Shown here: piece after piece, positions 61,996-64,000 of the stretch | Layout: the number at the start of each line of letters is the position of its first letter | Position numbering within the stretch: the first letter of the stretch is position 1 | Source of the DNA: Diphasiastrum complanatum | Taxonomy: Eukaryota > Streptophyta > Lycopodiopsida > Lycopodiales > Lycopodiaceae | Length of the DNA stretch: 64,000 nucleotides | Reading direction: 5' to 3' | Assembly: GCA_029204225.1 (NCBI GenBank) | Contig: CM055095.1 | Coordinates: 42,187,723-42,251,722 of the forward strand | Notes under the pieces: generated by a model | Seen by the model: the letters and a program-made list of their open reading frames with translations, nothing else | Databases searched by the model: none | Told to the model about the DNA's origin: nothing | Program-made: the position numbers and the translations under genes

Positions 61996-62791
61996 TGTCG
62001 TAAAACGTGGGGATGACCGGCAGCGGAAGCTCGAAGCTTTGAGGCATGTAGGAATGTAAACGCAACAGTTAGCAGCAGAAATATTCAAGAAGAATGATTC
62101 ATACAAATTGTGCAAATGAACGATACAATAGTAAGACAAAAATTGCACTCTGATTAATATCAACAGTGAGTACAATGGCTTGAAGTAATAACTTCAGCTT
62201 GTTGAGACTGGCTACAGATAACTCTGATTAAAAAAGAACTTACTTACATAGCTTGATTCAGCTAGTACATATATTTCCAAGTGTCGAGAGACAAATATCT
62301 TATAAGCTTTAAATGCCTCTAGAGTGCAATTTTTACTCAAGTTTTGGCATTTAAGGCCTCTGATTAAATGCCTCCGAAGGTGCAATTTAATCAGAGGCAT
62401 TTAAGGCTTATATATTAATTTAAATGCATTTAAGGCCTCTGATTACTCAAGTTTTGTATATGTACAAAAGTTGGTAACCGCTAACCGCCCTTGGGATATT
62501 TGGTTGTCCAACTATTTTTAGGGTTGATAATAAGTTGGTGACATTGGTCTGCCAATGTAGGAAAAATCTGAAAAACCCGAAGGTGCCCTTAGACTGAAGG
62601 TATGAAAAACCCGAAGGTGTCTTTAGACTGAAGGTATGTAAATCCCGAAGGTACCTCTAGAGTGAAGACAAAAAAATGCAAAAAAGACAAAGGTGTCTGT
62701 AAAAATGGTTTCTAAAGCATTCTGGCCACTGTTTTTTAGGATGCTCATTACTTGAATGATTTGTTTAAGGCTGAGCATAAGAAATCTAACA
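61996..62791 (-). mobile_element. Solo LTR of copia family A
   Basis: On the minus strand it starts TGTTAGATTTCTTATGC and ends GTTTTACGACA, matching the LTR at 33046-34062. TATGT flanks it on both sides (61991-61995, 62792-62796), proving insertion followed by LTR-LTR recombination. It is 796 bp and has fewer internal tandem units than the 1017-bp copy. Confidence 0.92.
62356..62398. repeat. Perfect 14-bp inverted repeat in the solo LTR
   Basis: GCCTCTGATTAAAT (62356-62369) and its reverse complement (62385-62398) around a 15-bp loop, with imperfect extension outward via GGCATTTAAGG. Confidence 0.9.
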
Positions 62792-62796
62792 TATGT

Positions 62797-64000
62797 TTCT
62801 CCTTTAACAAGTAAAATGAGCAGGTGACCTAACCTCCACTCTCTCTCTCTCTCTCTCTCTATACTTCTATCATCCATCTAACTCTCTCTCTCTCCGTCTC
62901 TTTTTCACTACAAATCATGATGTATGTGTGGTTAGTGTAGGGGACTGTAGTATTAAAGGTGGTAGTGTTAATCTTTCATATCTAAAACCTTGGTCAAATG
63001 TGATTTCAACTGTTTGTTTTAGGACTACCTAAAATTGTGAAACCTCTGGAATGTTTTTAAATTAGTGGTATGTATTTAGTTGTAGGAGGTAGTATATGTG
63101 ACCAATACTAGGAGCAACAAGCTAAAACATGAAGGAAACTTCATTAGTTGAAAATCAGAGTCCTGATAATATTTCAAGCACTTAGGTGAGAGAAATTAGT
63201 GAGAATTCCTTGGAATTTGAATTGTAAAAAAAAAACAATACAAAAAATATTTTCAATGTTTTCAAAATTTATGGATTTAGCTTAACTAACATCAAATGTA
63301 TTATGTGAGTTATTTTCAAAAAAGTCAATTTAGACTATCAAAAAACCATAAATATTTTGTGTATTTTGTTCACATGAATATTTTCAACTTTTTAGGTAAA
63401 AAGAGTTATTTTTTTGGACATGGTGTATTGATTTTTTGGGTCAAAATGGATATTTTTTAAATAAATCTTTTTGTAATTTTCGGGAATTTTTTGTGAAAAA
63501 ACATGTTTTTGGGCAAAATTTCAAAACTGAAAAATGGTTACATTTTTTTTTAGGATTTTGACCCATTTCAAAAGATTTCGCATTAATGGCACTAACGGTT
63601 CGAAAAGAAGGAATATGAGGATACTCTTGGGATAATTGTTTTCGAGCCTGTAAATTGTGTATGCCCCCAAGAACTAAAACAGAAAAATCAAAATTTGCAA
63701 CATCGTTGCATTCTGAGGGATCAACCAAAACAACAAAAGGAGTTACTATGGCCTATGTATGATCTTTAACTTTTATTTTTAATTTATGTACATGTGTCTC
63801 ATTAGGTTCTCTTACTTCCATTGGCCTATCACACTGATCTATATCCAAAATTAGAGTTGTTTCTCTAATTTTTTTTGTTTTATGAATATTAGTCTAGCAA
63901 TCTCAGAGCTGTCTTGTAGGGGACTGATGGAAGCACCAAGTAAACAGTGTATGCCCCCAAGAACAAAAAAATGATATGAACCTAAAATAGAAAAATCAAA
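62797..64000. other. No recognisable gene; CT microsatellite and a direct repeat
   Basis: (CT)n at 62838-62860 and again near 62882. A short direct repeat with TGTATGCCCCCAAGAAC and GAAAAATCAAA occurs at about 63658-63690 and 63949-64000. After its first copy the plus strand reads MPPRTKTEKSKFATSLHSEG, which may be a small first exon of an unknown gene. Nothing else supports a gene. Confidence 0.45.

Overview
The window is nuclear DNA of a land plant: AT-rich, dominated by Ty1/copia and Ty3/gypsy fossils nested in one another, with long AG/CT microsatellites, small CACTA- and MITE-like DNA elements and a tRNA-derived SINE. A reverse-transcriptase relic of a kind I associate with mosses, ferns and lycophytes, and a DUF7869-type gene relic, lean towards a non-flowering vascular plant. 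That is a weak inference and I cannot name the species.

0-6 kb: a copia integrase fragment, a Penelope-like reverse-transcriptase relic, then the only intact host gene I can build, on the minus strand (2732-5153). Its three exons join in phase into a 110-residue secreted precursor with a signal peptide and a C-terminal Asp-Tyr/proline motif like those of tyrosine-sulfated peptide hormones (RGF/GOLVEN/CLEL or PSY type). Its long first intron holds a TA-flanked inverted-repeat element and a ~113-bp tandem array; three CACGTG G-boxes lie upstream. 6-10 kb: no recognisable gene.

10-24 kb: copia fragments of several families on both strands, a CACTA-like relic, a gypsy leader with gag, and LTRs flanked by primer-site and polypurine-tract signals. 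24-26 kb: a decayed DUF7869-domain gene. 26-32 kb: microsatellites, an unidentified minus-strand coding relic and two dispersed repeats that recur at 57 and 61 kb.

32-43 kb: a nested block. A young copia element with 650-bp LTRs, a CCTGG target duplication and one open gag-protease-integrase frame (no RT or RNase H part seen) lies inside an older minus-strand copia chain, next to a second minus-strand copia copy.

43-47 kb: a 28-bp satellite whose every unit is a 19-bp palindrome, then repeat R1. 47-55 kb: a gypsy fossil entered by a chromovirus. 55-60 kb: two copia fossils. 60-61 kb: R2, a second copy of R1. R1 and R2 carry a group II intron maturase-like relic and separate SINE insertions. 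62 kb: a solo LTR with its target duplication. The last kilobase holds no recognisable gene.
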